In this document: piece by piece, positions 55,684-64,000 of the stretch
Layout of the letters: each line of letters starts with the position of its first letter
Numbering within the stretch: the stretch's first letter is position 1
From: Actinomycetospora soli
GTDB lineage: Bacteria; Actinomycetota; Actinomycetes; Mycobacteriales; Pseudonocardiaceae
Assembly (NCBI RefSeq): GCF_021026295.1
Contig: NZ_JAJNDA010000013.1
Span: forward strand, 62,001-126,000
DNA: 64,000 bases
Direction of reading: 5' to 3'
Program-made: the position numbers and the translations under genes
The notes under the pieces: generated by a model
Database searches by the model: none
Seen by the model: only the letters and a program-made list of their open reading frames with translations
What the model was told of the DNA's origin: nothing

Positions 55684-58410
55684 ATGCGCTGGGGCGGTCC
55701 CGACGAGGTGACGCTGAAGCCGACCGAGCCACCCGCGCCGCGGACGTCGCCCGAGAACGACGACCCGGCGGCGCCGGTCGACGAGCCGACCTCCCGGTCC
55801 TCGTGGCGGTCCCGGCGGCGCGACAAGGACGCCGGTCGGAGCTCCGGAGCGCCCCGGACGCCCGACGTCGACCGCCCCGCACCCGAGGCCGAGCCAGGAG
55901 CCACCACGTCGGTGGAGCCGGCCGAGTCGGAGGCGTCGGAGGCGTCGGAGGGGGCGGACACGCCCGTCGCGTCGAAGCCGGCCGGTCCCGACATCGCGCA
56001 CGACGTGGTCGCCCCGCCGACGAGCGAGCCGACCCCGACCTCCGACGAGCGCCCCGACTCCGGGCGTGACGAGTCCGGCCCGCCGACCCGACCGGACGGT
56101 GCGCCGACCGACGCCGCGGCTCCGTCGTCCGCGCAGGCTCCGTCGTCCGCGCAGGCTCCGTCGTCCGCGCAGGCTCCGTCGTCCGCGCCTGCGCCGCGCC
56201 CGTCGCTGTGGAACCGCGTCCGCTCGACGACGACCTCCGCCCCGGCCTCGCCCGCCCCCTGGAAGCGCCCGACCGCTCCACCCGACGCCCCGACGCGCGA
56301 CGCCGACCCCGATGACGAGGCCGACTCCGACACCGGGAACGAGGCGGCCGCCGGGGCCGACACCGTCGTCCCTCCGCGCACCCCACCGTGGCGCACGCCC
56401 GGCCTCACGCCGTCGCCCGACGACGCCCCGGCCACGCCGCGCGAGCAGGACACCGTCCCGTCGGGCCGCGCCGCGACGTCGCGCGGCACCACGGAGCGAT
56501 CCCGCCCGCGCCCCACCGAGCCCGACACGGTACGGACCACCGGCTCCGCCCCGGCCCGTCCCGAGCAGCGTGGTGCCTCGACGCCCCCCACGACGCCGAA
56601 GGCCGACACCGCGCAGGCCCGGTCGCCGCGTGGCGGACCGGGTGGAGCCGCGGCGGCCGCCGGGACCGCCGCTGCCGCGGGAGTCGCAGGCGCAGCCGCC
56701 GCCTCGGCGGGCGCCGGGGAGCGCGGCACGAAGGCCGACGCCGCGCCCGAGTCGTCGCGACGCGGTCCGGCCGCTGCCGCTCGGCCCGCGGCCACCGACG
56801 AACGTGGCACCGAGGTCATCGACCGGGTCGACACCGCGCCGACCGAGTCGCCGCGACGCGGTGCGGCCGGAACGGGTTCGCCTGCGGCCGCCGACGAGCG
56901 CGGGACCGAGGTCATCGACCGGGTCGACACCGCGCCGACCGAGTCGCCGCGACGCGGTCCGGGCAAGGGCGGCGCCGTCCTCGGGGCCGCTGCGGCCGGT
57001 GTCGGTGCGGTCGCGGGCGCCATCGCCGGCCGCTACCACCGCCGCGACGACCGCGGCCGGACCACGACGGCGCAGACCGCCACACCGGCCGCCCCGGCTG
57101 AAGCGACACCGGCTCCCTCCACGGACCGGCCGCGCGAGGAGATCGACACCGACCGCCCGTCGACGTCGACCGCCCCCAGCGCCGACACCGAGAACACCGA
57201 GAACACCGGGGAGCCCTCCGCGCGGATCGCGGAGGCGCCGACGACGCCGAGCCGACCCGCCGTCGGGAAGGCCGACCTCGCGGCGGCCCCGGTCGCGGCG
57301 AAGGCGACCACCCCGGCCACCGCCGAGCCGGAGTCGGCGTCCGAGCGCACCGAGATCACGCCGTCCGAGCGGACCGACGTGATCTCGCCGGTCGAGGAGC
57401 CGCGCCCCACGACCGAGCCGCGACCCGGACTCGTGCGGGACCGGCGTCGTCGTCGACGGGTGCTGTTCGCCTTCGTGCTCGCCGCGCTCGTGCTCGCGGC
57501 CTTCCTGGGGCTCGTCGCGCTGATCACCGATCACGCCGGCGGCTCGACGCCGCCGCGCGCGGCGGTGGGGGAGCCCGCGCTGACGGTGCCCGCCGACACC
57601 GCGGCCCCGCCCGCGCCGCCACCCGTGCCCCAGCTCCCGCGCGGCGGCACGACGTTCTTCCCGCAGCACCGGGTCGTCGCCTACTACGGCACGGCGGGGA
57701 CCGACGCGCTCGGCGTCCTCGGCGAGGGCTCGCCCGCCGAGGCGGCGACCCGGCTCGAGGCCGCGGCGGCGCCGTTCGCGACCCCGGGGAAGACGGTGCT
57801 CCCCGCGATGGAGCTGATCGTCTCGATCGCCAACAGCACGCCCGGGCCCGACGGGACGTACCACAGCGACATCGACCAGGCCGAGGCCCGGCAGTACCTC
57901 GAGGCGGCCCGCGCGAAGCAGCAGGTCATGATCATCGACATCCAGCCCGGGCGGGCGGACTTCATGACCGCCGTCAGGCCGTGGGAGGCCCTCCTGCGCG
58001 AGCCGGACGTCGGCCTCGCGCTCGATCCGGAGTGGCGCATGCCGCCCGGTCAGGTGCCCGGGAAGACCATCGGGACGGTCAGTGCGGACGAGGTCAACCA
58101 GGTGTCGTCCTGGCTGGCGAACCTCGTCACGACGAACAACCTGCCGCAGAAGCTGTTCGTCCTGCACCAGTTCACGCCGAACATGATCACGAACCCGGAG
58201 CGGCTGCAGACGCCGCCGCAGCTCGCCGTCGTGCAGCACATCGACGGCTTCGGGGCGCCGCCGAACAAGATCGGCAAGTACCAGGAACTGCAGCGCCCGC
58301 AGCAGCTCCACCTCGGGTTCAAGCTGTTCATCGACGAGGACACCCCGACCCTCACCCCGCAGCAGGCGCTCGCCCTGACGCCGCCGCCGGACCTGGTCAC
58401 CTACCAGTAG
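55684..58410 (+). CDS. Large single-pass envelope protein with disordered, repeat-rich cytosolic half and conserved outer domain
   Basis: 908 residues. Residues 1-590 are Ala/Pro/Thr/Arg-rich and low complexity. They include a hexapeptide repeat A-P-S-S-A-Q (18-bp units, about 56124-56195) and a 22-residue unit E-R-G-T-E-V-I-D-R-V-D-T-A-P-T-E-S-P-R-R-G repeated twice (about 56800-56960). One helix, VLFAFVLAALVLAAFLGLVA, is near 595-615. The outer 290 residues are regular: RVVAYYGTAGTDALGVLGEG, VMIIDIQPGRADFMTAVRPW, LFVLHQFTPNMITNPERL. This part resembles hypothetical actinobacterial cell-surface domains; no catalytic motif is certain. GGAGGAGG precedes GTG 55681/ATG 55684. Confidence 0.78.
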   Translation: MRWGGPDEVTLKPTEPPAPRTSPENDDPAAPVDEPTSRSSWRSRRRDKDAGRSSGAPRTPDVDRPAPEAEPGATTSVEPAESEASEASEGADTPVASKPAGPDIAHDVVAPPTSEPTPTSDERPDSGRDESGPPTRPDGAPTDAAAPSSAQAPSSAQAPSSAQAPSSAPAPRPSLWNRVRSTTTSAPASPAPWKRPTAPPDAPTRDADPDDEADSDTGNEAAAGADTVVPPRTPPWRTPGLTPSPDDAPATPREQDTVPSGRAATSRGTTERSRPRPTEPDTVRTTGSAPARPEQRGASTPPTTPKADTAQARSPRGGPGGAAAAAGTAAAAGVAGAAAASAGAGERGTKADAAPESSRRGPAAAARPAATDERGTEVIDRVDTAPTESPRRGAAGTGSPAAADERGTEVIDRVDTAPTESPRRGPGKGGAVLGAAAAGVGAVAGAIAGRYHRRDDRGRTTTAQTATPAAPAEATPAPSTDRPREEIDTDRPSTSTAPSADTENTENTGEPSARIAEAPTTPSRPAVGKADLAAAPVAAKATTPATAEPESASERTEITPSERTDVISPVEEPRPTTEPRPGLVRDRRRRRRVLFAFVLAALVLAAFLGLVALITDHAGGSTPPRAAVGEPALTVPADTAAPPAPPPVPQLPRGGTTFFPQHRVVAYYGTAGTDALGVLGEGSPAEAATRLEAAAAPFATPGKTVLPAMELIVSIANSTPGPDGTYHSDIDQAEARQYLEAARAKQQVMIIDIQPGRADFMTAVRPWEALLREPDVGLALDPEWRMPPGQVPGKTIGTVSADEVNQVSSWLANLVTTNNLPQKLFVLHQFTPNMITNPERLQTPPQLAVVQHIDGFGAPPNKIGKYQELQRPQQLHLGFKLFIDEDTPTLTPQQALALTPPPDLVTYQ
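57254..57269. repeat. Family C short palindrome, copy 9
   Basis: GACCCGCCGTCGGGAA within the disordered part of the envelope protein gene, read SRPAVGKA. Confidence 0.6.
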
Positions 58411-58411
58411 G

Positions 58412-59563
58412 TCACCGCAGTCCCACCACGACCGACCGGGTCGACCGGTTCGCGACGACGACCGCGCCCGGTGCGGGCACGAGCACCGGGTCCTCGGGCA
58501 CCCGGTCCGGTCGGCCGAGCGGACGCCCGTCGTCGGGCGCGAGCTCGCCGAGGTCGAGCGGCGGTCGGCCGTCGACGACCACGGGGTCGCCCAGCCCGTC
58601 CGGGTCGTTGCCGCACGCCTGCACGGTCGACCCGGCCAGTGCGAGCAGGCTCGGCTGCGCGCACGGTGCGGGTGGTGCGGGCACCGCCGTCCCGGTGGCG
58701 GGGTCGAGCCGCGCGACGGCGGGCACGATGCGGTTGAGCAGCTCCACCCGCGGCTCCCCGTCGCCGAGCAGCGGCGACCCCGCGGTCCGCGGCACCCGGG
58801 CCCGCACGGCGCCGGTCCGCGGGTCGACGAGCAGCCGCGGCTCCGGGCCCGTCACGACGACGAGGCTCCCGTCGGTCGCGGAGGCCAGGCCGGCTCCGCC
58901 CGCGCTCCCGGCGGGCCCCGCGTCGAGCCGCCACCGCTCCACGCCGGTGCGCTCGTCCAGCCCGCGCAGCACGGTGCGGCCCGCGCACCACTCCGCGACC
59001 GGGACCACCCCGGCCGACCACTGCGGTGCGACGGTGCGCTGCTCGCAGCCCGGGCCGGTCGAGCGTGTCCAGAGCTCATCGCCGGTGCGCAGGTCGCGGG
59101 CCACCTGCTCGGCGCCCGCCCCGCGGGTGCGGACCAGGACGACGACGGCGTCCGTGAGGGTCGGGACCGGCTCGCCGTCGACCTCGTCGGTCCACCGCTC
59201 GACGCCGGTGACCGCGTCGAGCGCCGTCACCGACCCGTCGTCGTGCCCGAGGACCAGCGACCCGCCGTCGGGCGTGGCCTGCGCGAGCGTGAGCAGCCGC
59301 CCGGGCCGGGCGGACCGCCAGCGCTCGGTGCCGGTGACCCCGTCGAGGGCGGTCACCCCGTCGTCGCCGGCCACCACCACCCCGGCGCCCGCCCGGACGA
59401 CGGCGTGCAGCGGGGTCGGCGCGGTCCACCGCCAGGCGACGGCGGTCGGCGTCGTGGGGACCGGGGCGGGCGCGACCGGCGCGGCGGTCGTCGCGACCGT
59501 CGGGGCCCCACCACAGCTCGCGAGGAGCAGGACGGCCACCGCCACGACCACGAGCCGCACCAT
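58412..59563 (-). CDS. PQQ-like beta-propeller lipoprotein
   Basis: 383 residues. Lipoprotein leader MVRLVVVAVAVLLLASCGG with lipobox LASC. The rest has repeated propeller blades: VTALDGVTGTERWRS, VTALDAVTGVERWTDEV, ARDLRTGDELWTRST, LRGLDERTGVERWRL, LVDPRTGAVRARVP, the A-L-D-x-x-T-G-x-x-x-W signature of PQQ-binding-like (BamB-type) repeats. Such proteins scaffold other envelope proteins; real PQQ binding is unlikely. It is convergent with the large envelope protein gene, 1 bp apart, and divergent from proS. Confidence 0.82.
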   Translation of the reverse strand: MVRLVVVAVAVLLLASCGGAPTVATTAAPVAPAPVPTTPTAVAWRWTAPTPLHAVVRAGAGVVVAGDDGVTALDGVTGTERWRSARPGRLLTLAQATPDGGSLVLGHDDGSVTALDAVTGVERWTDEVDGEPVPTLTDAVVVLVRTRGAGAEQVARDLRTGDELWTRSTGPGCEQRTVAPQWSAGVVPVAEWCAGRTVLRGLDERTGVERWRLDAGPAGSAGGAGLASATDGSLVVVTGPEPRLLVDPRTGAVRARVPRTAGSPLLGDGEPRVELLNRIVPAVARLDPATGTAVPAPPAPCAQPSLLALAGSTVQACGNDPDGLGDPVVVDGRPPLDLGELAPDDGRPLGRPDRVPEDPVLVPAPGAVVVANRSTRSVVVGLR

Positions 59564-59622
59564 GACGAGCAGTCTGACCCCGCTGGCGAATCCCGGTGGC
59601 GGGCCGTCAGTAGGCTCCGGGC

Positions 59623-61374
59623 ATGGCACGAGGCGTCACCCGCATGTCCGAGTTGTTCCTGCGCACCCTGCGCGAGGACCCGGCCGACGCCGAGGTGACC
59701 AGCCACAAGCTGCTCGTGCGCGCGGGGTACGTGCGCCGGGTCGCGCCCGGCATCTACTCCTGGCTGCCGCTGGGCGTGCGCGTGCTGCGCAACGTCGAGC
59801 GCATCGTGCGCGAGGAGATGGACGCGATCGGCGCGCAGGAGGTCCACTTCCCCGCGCTGCTGCCCCGTGAGCCCTACGAGGCGACCGGCCGCTGGACCGA
59901 GTACGGCGACACGCTCTTCCGGCTCAAGGACCGCAAGCAGGCCGACTACCTCCTCGGGCCGACCCACGAGGAGCTCTTCACGCTGATGGTGAAGGGGGAG
60001 ACGTCGTCGTACCGGGACTTCCCGGTGACGCTCTACCAGATCCAGACGAAGTACCGGGACGAGGAGCGTCCCCGAGCGGGCATCCTGCGCGGCCGCGAGT
60101 TCACGATGAAGGACTCCTACTCCTTCGACCTCACCGACGAGGGACTCGCCGAGTCCTACGCCGCCCACCGGCTGGCCTACCAGAAGCTCTTCGACCGGCT
60201 CGGGCTGGAGATCCAGATCGTGTCGGCGATGTCGGGCGCGATGGGCGGGTCGGCCTCCGAGGAGTTCCTCGCGCCCTGCGAGGCGGGCGAGGACACCTAC
60301 GTGCGGTGCCTCGAGTCGGGGTACGCCGCGAACGTCGAAGCGGTGACGACGACGCCGCCTCCGGAGCAGTCGATCGACGACAAGCCCGAGGCGGTCGTCC
60401 ACGACACCCCCGACACCCCGACGATCGAGTCGCTCGTCGCCGTCGCGCGGGAGATCGCCCCGGACCGCGACTACACCGCGGCGGACACGCTGAAGAACGT
60501 CATGGTCAAGACGCGGCTGCCCGGGTCGGACGAGTGGCAGCTGCTCGGCGTCGGCGTCCCCGGCGACCGCGAGGTCGACATGAAGCGGCTCGAGGCGGCG
60601 GTCTCGCCCGCCGAGGTCGCGCTGCTCGAGGACGCGGACTTCGCCCGCAACCGGTTCCTGACCAAGGGCTACATCGGCCCGGTCGGCCTGCAGAAGAACG
60701 GCGTGCGCTTCCTCGTGGACCCGCGCATCGTCACCGGCACCGCCTGGGTCACCGGCGCCGACGAGCCCGGGCGGCACGTCTTCGACCTGGTCTGCGGCCG
60801 CGACTTCACCCCCGACGGCACGATCGAGGCGGCCGAGGTCCGCGAGGGCGACCCGTCGCCCGACGGGGCGGGCACCCTCGTCGCCGCCCGCGGCATCGAG
60901 ATGGGCCACATCTTCCAGCTCGGCCGCAAGTACGCGCAGGCGCTCGGGCTCGAGGCGCTCGGCGCCGACGGCAAGCGGACGACGGTGACGATGGGCTCCT
61001 ACGGCGTCGGGGTCTCCCGTGCGGTCGCCGCGATCACCGAGCAGCACGCCGACGCCAAGGGCCTGGTGTGGCCCCGCGAGGTCGCGCCCTTCGACGTGCA
61101 CCTGGTGATCGCCGGGAAGGACGACGCCCAGCGCGCCGCCGCCGAGACGATCGCCGCCGGCCTCGCCGAGGCGGGCCTCGAGGTGCTCCTCGACGACCGC
61201 AAGGCCTCCCCGGGCGTCAAGTTCGCCGACGCCGAGCTGCTCGGGATGCCGACCTCGATCACGGTCGGGCGCGGGTTGGCGAACGGCGTCGTCGAGGTGA
61301 CCGAGCGCCGGTCGGGCGAGCGGCGCGAGGTGCCGGTCGACGACGTGGTGTCGGCGCTGACCGGCGGCGCCTGA
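59623..61374 (+). CDS. proS: Proline--tRNA ligase
   Basis: 583 residues, full-length bacterial ProRS with the editing domain. Class II motifs: [20 protein letters not shown] (motif 1 region), [20 protein letters not shown] and [12 protein letters not shown] (motif 2), and [20 protein letters not shown] (motif 3). The INS editing domain lies around residues 230-390 ([20 protein letters not shown]). The anticodon-binding domain follows with [23 protein letters not shown] 59623 is used; a second ATG at 59644 (MSELFLRTL) is possible. A family B repeat follows the stop. Confidence 0.95.
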   Translation: MARGVTRMSELFLRTLREDPADAEVTSHKLLVRAGYVRRVAPGIYSWLPLGVRVLRNVERIVREEMDAIGAQEVHFPALLPREPYEATGRWTEYGDTLFRLKDRKQADYLLGPTHEELFTLMVKGETSSYRDFPVTLYQIQTKYRDEERPRAGILRGREFTMKDSYSFDLTDEGLAESYAAHRLAYQKLFDRLGLEIQIVSAMSGAMGGSASEEFLAPCEAGEDTYVRCLESGYAANVEAVTTTPPPEQSIDDKPEAVVHDTPDTPTIESLVAVAREIAPDRDYTAADTLKNVMVKTRLPGSDEWQLLGVGVPGDREVDMKRLEAAVSPAEVALLEDADFARNRFLTKGYIGPVGLQKNGVRFLVDPRIVTGTAWVTGADEPGRHVFDLVCGRDFTPDGTIEAAEVREGDPSPDGAGTLVAARGIEMGHIFQLGRKYAQALGLEALGADGKRTTVTMGSYGVGVSRAVAAITEQHADAKGLVWPREVAPFDVHLVIAGKDDAQRAAAETIAAGLAEAGLEVLLDDRKASPGVKFADAELLGMPTSITVGRGLANGVVEVTERRSGERREVPVDDVVSALTGGA

Positions 61375-61383
61375 GCCGCTCGC

Positions 61384-61436
61384 CCGGTGCCGGCAGTGCG
61401 TCACTGCGTGCACCCAGTGACAGGAACGGCGGCACC
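61384..61436. repeat. Family B element, copy 3
   Basis: CCGGTGCCGGCAGTGCGTCA ... CCCAGTGACAGGAACG ... GGCACCG, 53 bp, 9 bp after the proS stop. Core GCGTCACTGC and CACCCAGTGACAG are as in the cobB copy. It forms a long hairpin and may act as terminator between convergent genes. Confidence 0.65.
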
Positions 61437-61454
61437 GTCGGGCGGGGCGCGGGC

Positions 61455-62132
61455 TCAGCCGACGCCCACGCACACCCCGGCGACGACCTTCGCGCAGACC
61501 TTCAGTCCGCCACCGGAGGAGCCACCGGAGCCGGAGGAGCCGCCCGACGAACCGCTGCCGGAGGACCCGGATCCGCCCGTCGGCTTCGGGCTGCCCGACG
61601 ATCCACCCGTTCCCGACGACGCCGTCGACCCGGACGACCCGCCGCCGGACGACGAGCCCCCGGACGACCCCGACGCCGAGCCCCCCGACGCCGAGCCCCC
61701 GGACGCCGAGCCCCCGGACGACGAGCCCCGGACCCGCGACGACGCCGCTGCGCCGCCGGACGCCGCGCCCGGCGCGGACTCCGGCGCCGCGGCACTCCAG
61801 GACGCCCCCGGCGGCACGACCGCCGACCCGGCCACCGGCGCCACGACCGGCGGTGCACCCGGGTCGCCCGGCACCGGCAGCGTCGTCGTCACCGCCGCGA
61901 CGGCCGGCCCGGGCGGGGTCGCGCCCTCGGGCACGGCCGGGCGCACCGCGCCGGTCGGGTCGGTGGCGGTCCCGAGGATGAGCACCGTCGCGACCCCGGC
62001 CACCCCGAGCACCGCGCCCGCCGCCACGACCGCGGCCAGGAGCATCCCGGCCGCGCGCGACCGGCGCCGCCGGTGACGCGGTCGGTACCGCGTCCGTGGG
62101 GGAGCCGGGTTCCTGCGCACCACCACTCGCAC
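61455..62132 (-). CDS. Membrane-anchored Ser/Gly-rich protein with a short Cys-containing C terminus
   Basis: 225 residues. Arg-rich N terminus, one helix (AAGMLLAAVVAAGAVLGVAG then VATVLILG), a Pro/Val-rich outer part, then about 85 residues almost only Ser and Gly (SGGSASGGSASGGSASGSSG and similar), ending GGGLKVCAKVVAGVCVGVG. The conserved-looking tail with two Cys looks like a tiny folded or disulfide-closed module on a flexible stalk. No family recognised. GTG start at 62132 is the best of several; family C repeats lie just upstream. Confidence 0.6.
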   Translation of the reverse strand: MRVVVRRNPAPPRTRYRPRHRRRRSRAAGMLLAAVVAAGAVLGVAGVATVLILGTATDPTGAVRPAVPEGATPPGPAVAAVTTTLPVPGDPGAPPVVAPVAGSAVVPPGASWSAAAPESAPGAASGGAAASSRVRGSSSGGSASGGSASGGSASGSSGGSSSGGGSSGSTASSGTGGSSGSPKPTGGSGSSGSGSSGGSSGSGGSSGGGLKVCAKVVAGVCVGVG

Positions 62133-62142
62133 CGCTCGCTCC

Positions 62143-62158
62143 TTCCCGACGCCGGGTC
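62143..62158. repeat. Family C short palindrome, copy 10
   Basis: TTCCCGACGCCGGGTC, 11 bp upstream of the Ser/Gly-rich gene start, in its promoter or leader. Confidence 0.6.
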
Positions 62159-62220
62159 GGGGCGCGACGCGTGCCCCCGATCTCCCGGCCGGGAAGTGTC
62201 GGCGCAGGTCGGAGCCGTGT

Positions 62221-62236
62221 GACCCGTCGTCGGGAA
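62221..62236. repeat. Family C short palindrome, copy 11
   Basis: GACCCGTCGTCGGGAA in the same 235-bp intergenic region, opposite orientation to the copy 62 bp away; a degenerate third version (CTGACGCCGGGTC) is at about 62334-62346. Confidence 0.6.
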
Positions 62237-62345
62237 GGCCCACCCGCCAGGAGCACCAGGACCGCTCCGACGGACGATCACGGGCTCGCGGAGAGGGACG
62301 ACGGCCCGGGGGAGGACACCCGGACGACCCCGCCTGACGCCGGGT

Positions 62346-62364
62346 CGGGCGGGGTATCCGCCCG
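62346..62364 (-). terminator. Hairpin after the MFS transporter gene
   Basis: CGGGCGG/CCGCCCG, 7-bp stem with loop GGTAT, 3 bp beyond the MFS stop on the minus strand. Confidence 0.5.
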
Positions 62365-62367
62365 GCT

Positions 62368-63567
62368 TCAGGCCCGGCGCTCGAGGGCCACGCTGACGCC
62401 GAACACGACCAGTCCGAGCAGCGGCAGCACCGCGCCGACGAGGGCGGGGGCGTCGTAGCCGAGGCCCGCGGCGAGCACCGCCCCGCCGAGGGCGGCGCCG
62501 ATCGCGTTGGCGACGTTGAACGCCGAGTGGAAGCTGGCCGCGGCGAGCGAGGGGCCGTCGGCGGCGAAGTCCATGAGCCGGCCCATGAGCGCCGGACCGG
62601 CCGACATCCCGACGAAGCCCAGCAGGAACAGCCCGACGGTCGCCGTCAGCGCCTGGTGGGCGGCGAACACGAACGCCACGAGGACCAGCGTGTAGATCCC
62701 GAGCGCGCCCGCGATGGTGGCGCGCGGCGCCCGCTCGGCGAGCCGGCCGCCGACGACGTTGCCCACCGTCATCCCGACGCCCAACGCCCCGAGCAGCAGC
62801 GGGACCGTTCCCGCGTCGACGCCGGCCTGGTTCGTCAGGATCGGGTTGATGTAGCTGTACACCGCGAACAGGCCGCCGAAGCCCGCGCTGATCGCGCCGA
62901 GCGTGAGCCACACCTGCGGGCGGGTGAGCGCGGTGAGCTCGCCGCGGACGCTGCCGCCCTGGGCGGACGCGGCATCGGGCACGAGGAACGTCACCGCGAG
63001 GACGGTGATCACCGCGATGACCGTGACCGCGAGGTACGCCGACCGCCAGCCGAACGTCTCGCCGAGCCAGGTCGCGGCGGGGACGCCGACGATGTTGGCG
63101 ATGGTCAGGCCCAGCATCACCGCGGCCAGGGCGCGGGCCCGCCGGGCGGGTTCGACCAGCGCGGCCCCCAGCACCGCGGCCGTGCCGAAGTAGGCGCCGT
63201 GCGGCAGCCCGGCGAGGAAGCGCAGCGCCACGAACGGCAGGAACGCGGGCGCGAGCGCGGACAGCGCGTTGAACACCACCAACGCGGTCGCGAGGGCCAC
63301 GATCAGCTTCTTGCGGGCCCACCGGGCGCCGGCGATCGCGATCAGCGGGGCGCCGACGACGACGCCGAGCGCGTAGGCGCTGATGGCCACACCCGCCGTC
63401 GGGACGGAGACCCCGAGATCGGCGGCGAAGCCGGGCAGCACGCCCATGCTGGCGAACTCGGTGGTACCGATGGCGAGCCCGCCGAGGCTCAGCGCGGCGA
63501 GGCTCACGCCGGTGGGGACGGAACGACGGCGGGTGTCGCCGGTCGTGTGCTCGAGGACGGCGCTCAT
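62368..63567 (-). CDS. MFS transporter (DHA1, AraJ/Cmx-like efflux)
   Basis: 399 residues, 12 helices. SLGGLAIGTTEFASMGVLPG opens helix 1 as in AraJ/NepI/YdhP-type members, followed by GAPLIAIAGARWARKKLIVA (motif A region) and ALRFLAGLPHGAYFGTAAVL (helix 4). C-terminal half has GFVGMSAGPALMGRLMDFAA and ASFHSAFNVANAIGAALGGA, typical of the group. These export sugars, nucleosides or drugs such as chloramphenicol. The ATG overlaps the HAD gene stop by 4 bp. Confidence 0.85.
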   Translation of the reverse strand: MSAVLEHTTGDTRRRSVPTGVSLAALSLGGLAIGTTEFASMGVLPGFAADLGVSVPTAGVAISAYALGVVVGAPLIAIAGARWARKKLIVALATALVVFNALSALAPAFLPFVALRFLAGLPHGAYFGTAAVLGAALVEPARRARALAAVMLGLTIANIVGVPAATWLGETFGWRSAYLAVTVIAVITVLAVTFLVPDAASAQGGSVRGELTALTRPQVWLTLGAISAGFGGLFAVYSYINPILTNQAGVDAGTVPLLLGALGVGMTVGNVVGGRLAERAPRATIAGALGIYTLVLVAFVFAAHQALTATVGLFLLGFVGMSAGPALMGRLMDFAADGPSLAAASFHSAFNVANAIGAALGGAVLAAGLGYDAPALVGAVLPLLGLVVFGVSVALERRA

Positions 63568-64000
63568 CGCGTCAGCTCCAACAGGTCGGTGAGGCTGGGG
63601 AGGGGGAGATCCGCGTCGATCCCCTTGAGTCCGGCGACCCGCGCGCCGGCGGCCTTCCCGGCGGCGGCGCCGGTGGCGGTGTCCTCGACGACGAGGCAGC
63701 GGGTCGGGTCGACGCCGAGCAGCTCGGCGGCCCGCAGGTAGCCCTCGGGGTGGGGCTTGCCGTGGGTGAGCAGGTCGCGGGTGACGAGCAGGGGCGGGGT
63801 GATGCCCGCGGCGCCGAGGCGGAGCTCGGCGAGCCGGGTGTCGGCGCTGGTCACGACCGCCCAGGGCACCTCGGCCCGCGCGAGCGCGACGAGCAGCTCG
63901 TGGGCGCCGGGGGCGGCGACGACGCCGTCGAGGTCGACGTACTCACGCTCGAGCTGGGCGCGGCCGTGCGCCTCGGCGTCCAGGTCGGGGCGCAGCGCAC
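63564..64000 (-). CDS. HAD-family phosphatase, partial at the right edge
   Basis: The N terminus lies beyond the window. The visible 145 codons read VVAAPGAHELLVALARAEVP, WAVVTSADTRLAELRLGAAG (HAD motif II Ser/Thr in T-S-A), LLTHGKPHPEGYLRAAELLG (motif III Lys in G-K-P) and CLVVEDTATGAAAGKAAGAR (motif IV E-D). The motif I Asp is missing only because of the edge. It resembles sugar-phosphate or phosphoglycolate phosphatases (GPP/YfbT group). It precedes the MFS gene in one operon, a pairing that hints at sugar-phosphate detoxification and efflux. Confidence 0.85.
   Translation of the reverse strand, partial: ALRPDLDAEAHGRAQLEREYVDLDGVVAAPGAHELLVALARAEVPWAVVTSADTRLAELRLGAAGITPPLLVTRDLLTHGKPHPEGYLRAAELLGVDPTRCLVVEDTATGAAAGKAAGARVAGLKGIDADLPLPSLTDLLELTR

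Noticed and set aside
58412-59563. PQQ-dependent dehydrogenase
   Set aside because: Propeller blades are present, but it is a short lipoprotein without the heme or quinone-binding residues expected in such enzymes.

Overview
The window is about 64 kb of very GC-rich DNA (clearly above 70% by eye), densely coding, with many GTG starts and 4-bp GTGA/ATGA overlaps. Mycothiol-linked genes (mycothione reductase at 32173-33555, a maleylpyruvate-isomerase-family protein, an MshC/CysS-like ligase), a DUF222/HNH protein, DUF385 and LLM flavoenzymes, an IdeR-type iron box and many TetR/MarR/IclR regulators all indicate an actinobacterium. A Pseudonocardiaceae-like host (Pseudonocardia/Actinomycetospora type) is my best guess, but it is an inference from style, not proven. 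I saw no rRNA, tRNA, CRISPR array, insertion sequence or phage gene.

Layout. 0-6.5 kb: end of a LuxR-type regulator, a mycothiol-dependent-enzyme homologue, a CPA1 Na+/H+ antiporter with a late frameshift, a TetR/SDR pair with matching operators, a DUF1275 remnant, an orphan GvpO-like protein, and an operon for oxidase subunits III/IV without subunits I/II. 6.6-11.5 kb: malate synthase G, a one-polypeptide fatty acid desaturase plus ferredoxin reductase, and its divergent TetR. 11.6-17 kb: DUF222/HNH, then an amide-use operon (cytosolic AmiC-like sensor, formamidase, MetX-like hydrolase) with a divergent MarR. 17-23.5 kb: a catabolic island (MBL hydrolase, SDR, LLM monooxygenase; divergently an ICL-like lyase and a two-subunit aconitase-type hydratase; IclR). 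23.5-34.8 kb: cobyric acid synthase, small regulators and enzymes, mycothione reductase, a secreted trypsin-like protease. 34.9-40.4 kb: an iron-regulated siderophore reductase and a cobalamin operon (chelatase ChlI/D fusion, CobO, CobB, CobE/CbiG-C). 40.4-53.5 kb: a secreted peptidase-like lipoprotein and a tightly coupled ten-gene operon. 53.5-64 kb: envelope proteins, an MshC/CysS-like ligase, ProS, an MFS exporter and a HAD phosphatase.

The most interesting unit is 41874-52939: ATP-grasp ligase, DUF364-like protein, SbnA/cysteine-synthase-like PLP enzyme, enolase-superfamily dipeptide epimerase, MFS transporter, methyltransferase and a complete nickel/peptide-type ABC importer, all overlapping by 4 bp. 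This combination suggests that a small amino-acid-derived molecule is made, exported and re-imported; a metallophore is the leading hypothesis, and a Zur-like sequence lies upstream.

A second theme is a set of small repeats unlike ordinary features. Family A (palindrome around GGTGTCAGCGGTGG) has three copies, all inside genes of that operon. Family B (GGTGACAG...CCCAGTGACAG) has three copies, one of them exactly 21 codons long inside cobB. Family C is a 16-bp near-palindrome, TTCCCGACGNCGGGTC, present at least eleven times in both orientations and read in all three frames. Two genes (the antiporter and the ATP-grasp ligase) are intact except for a single-base frameshift and should be checked for sequencing error.
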